A DNA stretch of 14,637 bases, taken from Phycisphaerales bacterium UBA4658. Lineage in GTDB: Bacteria; Planctomycetota; Phycisphaerae; Phycisphaerales; UBA1924. This document shows, in pieces, positions 13,814 to 14,637 of the stretch (its first letter is position 1; each line of letters starts with the position of its first letter). The notes beneath the pieces are model-generated. The model did no database searches. It was given only the letters and a program-made list of their open reading frames with translations, and was not told the origin of the DNA. The position numbers were made by a program, and so were the translations under genes. The stretch spans positions 10,625 to 25,261 of the forward strand of contig DHLW01000012.1 of NCBI GenBank assembly GCA_002405485.1, read 5' to 3'.

Positions 13814-14637
13814 TCAGCAGCCGGCGAAGAAGGCGTTGAGATAGTCAAAGATGTCGTTGATGTCCACACCGCCCGCGGCGTTGAAGTCGGCCGACGGGAG
13901 TCCGGCGAACCAGGCGTTGAGGAACGTGAAGATGTCGGCGACTTCGAGCGTTCCGTTGTTGTCAAAGTCCGCAGCGCAGGTCGTCCCCTGAAACTCGTAC
14001 GCCCCGATGTCGACGACGCCCACGATGCGGGCCGATCCGCCCAGATCGGTCGTGAGCGTGCCGGGAACGGCGGCGTTGCTCCCGACGTTCAGGCCCGCGG
14101 AGGTTGCGGCGAGCCGGTAGTTGTCATCGATGGTGTTTGCCGCATTGTCGGGCCCGTCGGCGTCAACGAACGTCGGCGGCAGATCGATGTTGCCAGCACC
14201 GGCGAAGCCGCCCTGGATATTGGAGAACGACACGTCGATCGTGCCGACGGTGGCCGATGCGTCGATCTCGCCGGTCAGGTTGCCGAAGGAGATGGTGTTC
14301 ACCACGGTGGCGCTTGCGCTTGAGTTGAGCGTGATGCCGGAACCGAGCCCGCCGCTGGAGTTGCCGGTGAGCGTGCAGTTGATGATGCTGGTGATCGAAG
14401 ATCCGTCGAGGGTGATCGCACCGTTGTTGGTGCCCGTGCCCCCGGCGATGAGGGTGTTCTGGATGGTGTTGGCGCCCCCGCCAAGACCGATGCCGCCGTC
14501 GGCGTTGCCGATGAATCGGCAGGAGACGATGGTGGCGCTGATTCCGTCGCCGGCGTTGATGCCAGTTGGTCCGCCTCCGGCGCCGGTGTTGCCGAGGAAG
14601 TCCGAACCGGTGACGCTGAGCGTGCCGGAAGAAGCGG
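13814..14637 (-). CDS. C-terminal part of a beta-helix protein with GC-type dockerin end (cut by window edge)
   Basis: The frame is open from the right edge to the stop at 13814, so only the last 273 or so residues are seen and the start lies outside. A GTG at 14305 in the frame is an internal Val. The visible part begins with parallel beta-helix-like repeats of about 25-30 residues with N/I/G ladders (FLGNTGAGG; CRFIGNADGGIGLGGG; NTIQNTLIAGGTG; IINCTLTGNSSGG). It ends that domain with a DLGGSARIVGVVDIGAYEFQG segment, a common end of secreted beta-helix proteins. The final 55 residues are two calcium-loop helices (DFDNNGTLEVADIFTFLNAWF; DFNAAGGVDINDIFDYLNAFF) ending in GC, a GC-type dockerin anchor like that of the 1112-aa protein. 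It is probably a surface-attached adhesin- or polysaccharide-binding-type protein. Confidence 0.83.
   Translation of the reverse strand, partial: ASSGTLSVTGSDFLGNTGAGGGPTGINAGDGISATIVSCRFIGNADGGIGLGGGANTIQNTLIAGGTGTNNGAITLDGSSITSIINCTLTGNSSGGLGSGITLNSSASATVVNTISFGNLTGEIDASATVGTIDVSFSNIQGGFAGAGNIDLPPTFVDADGPDNAANTIDDNYRLAATSAGLNVGSNAAVPGTLTTDLGGSARIVGVVDIGAYEFQGTTCAADFDNNGTLEVADIFTFLNAWFAGLPSADFNAAGGVDINDIFDYLNAFFAGC

Noticed and set aside
14305..14637. A gene start at the GTG at 14305 for the right-edge protein
   Set aside because: The frame continues without a stop to the window edge with the same beta-helix pattern, so that GTG is an internal Val codon.

Overview
The window is high-GC bacterial DNA that looks like a planctomycete of the Phycisphaerae/Phycisphaerales type. 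The evidence is internal. Two secreted proteins end in paired calcium-loop repeats followed by a terminal Gly-Cys or Cys (GC-type dockerin-like ends, ...NAWFAGGC and ...NAFFAGC). One protein ends in a VPAPG + hydrophobic helix + Arg5 tail, a PEP-CTERM-like sorting signal. A family-4 uracil-DNA glycosylase carries an extra N-terminal segment. No rRNA, tRNA, CRISPR array, transposase, phage gene or integration site was seen. This reads as ordinary chromosome rich in cell-surface genes.

Layout. 1-1122 (+): a small basic conserved-looking protein (196-513), then a CusF-like copper-binding lipoprotein (628-1122). 1174-2653 (-): a single-TM protein with a Pro/Ala-rich, KPAD-repeat tail (2330-2653), followed by a family-4 UDG (1374-2282) and a strong rho-independent terminator (1174-1216). 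2654-3431 is 778 bases with no convincing gene. It holds a perfect 13-bp inverted repeat and an AT-rich stretch with a good sigma70-type promoter, which gives the next gene a leader of roughly 370 nt. 3432-5127 (+): a secreted FG-GAP/EF-hand protein with a cysteine-rich C-terminal module, then a probable lipoprotein. A G10-C-G7-C-G5 run separates these from a convergent minus-strand pair: an NAD-dependent sugar-nucleotide epimerase/dehydratase (5414-6469) and a tightly coupled 74-aa protein (5183-5407). 6622-12052 (-): two large exported proteins, a 1112-aa protein with HAF-like repeats, about ten cysteine-rich repeats and a GC-dockerin end, preceded by a 656-aa NxxGxxxF-repeat protein with a PEP-CTERM-like tail. 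12299-13522 (+): a divergent uncharacterised protein with a possible HTH and a TTG start. 13814-14637 (-): the C-terminal part of a beta-helix/GC-dockerin protein that runs off the right edge.

Together the genes suggest envelope and surface biology: three or four calcium-loop or sorting-tagged exported proteins, two lipoproteins, and a sugar-nucleotide enzyme that could feed surface polysaccharide. No cohesin, sortase or exosortase is present here, so the anchoring machinery must lie elsewhere. The least explained items are the 12299-13522 protein, the Cys-rich repeat array, the Cys-rich tail and long leader of the 3432 gene, and the UDG that lacks most of the usual Fe-S cysteines. All calls rest on reading the sequence alone; no database search was run.
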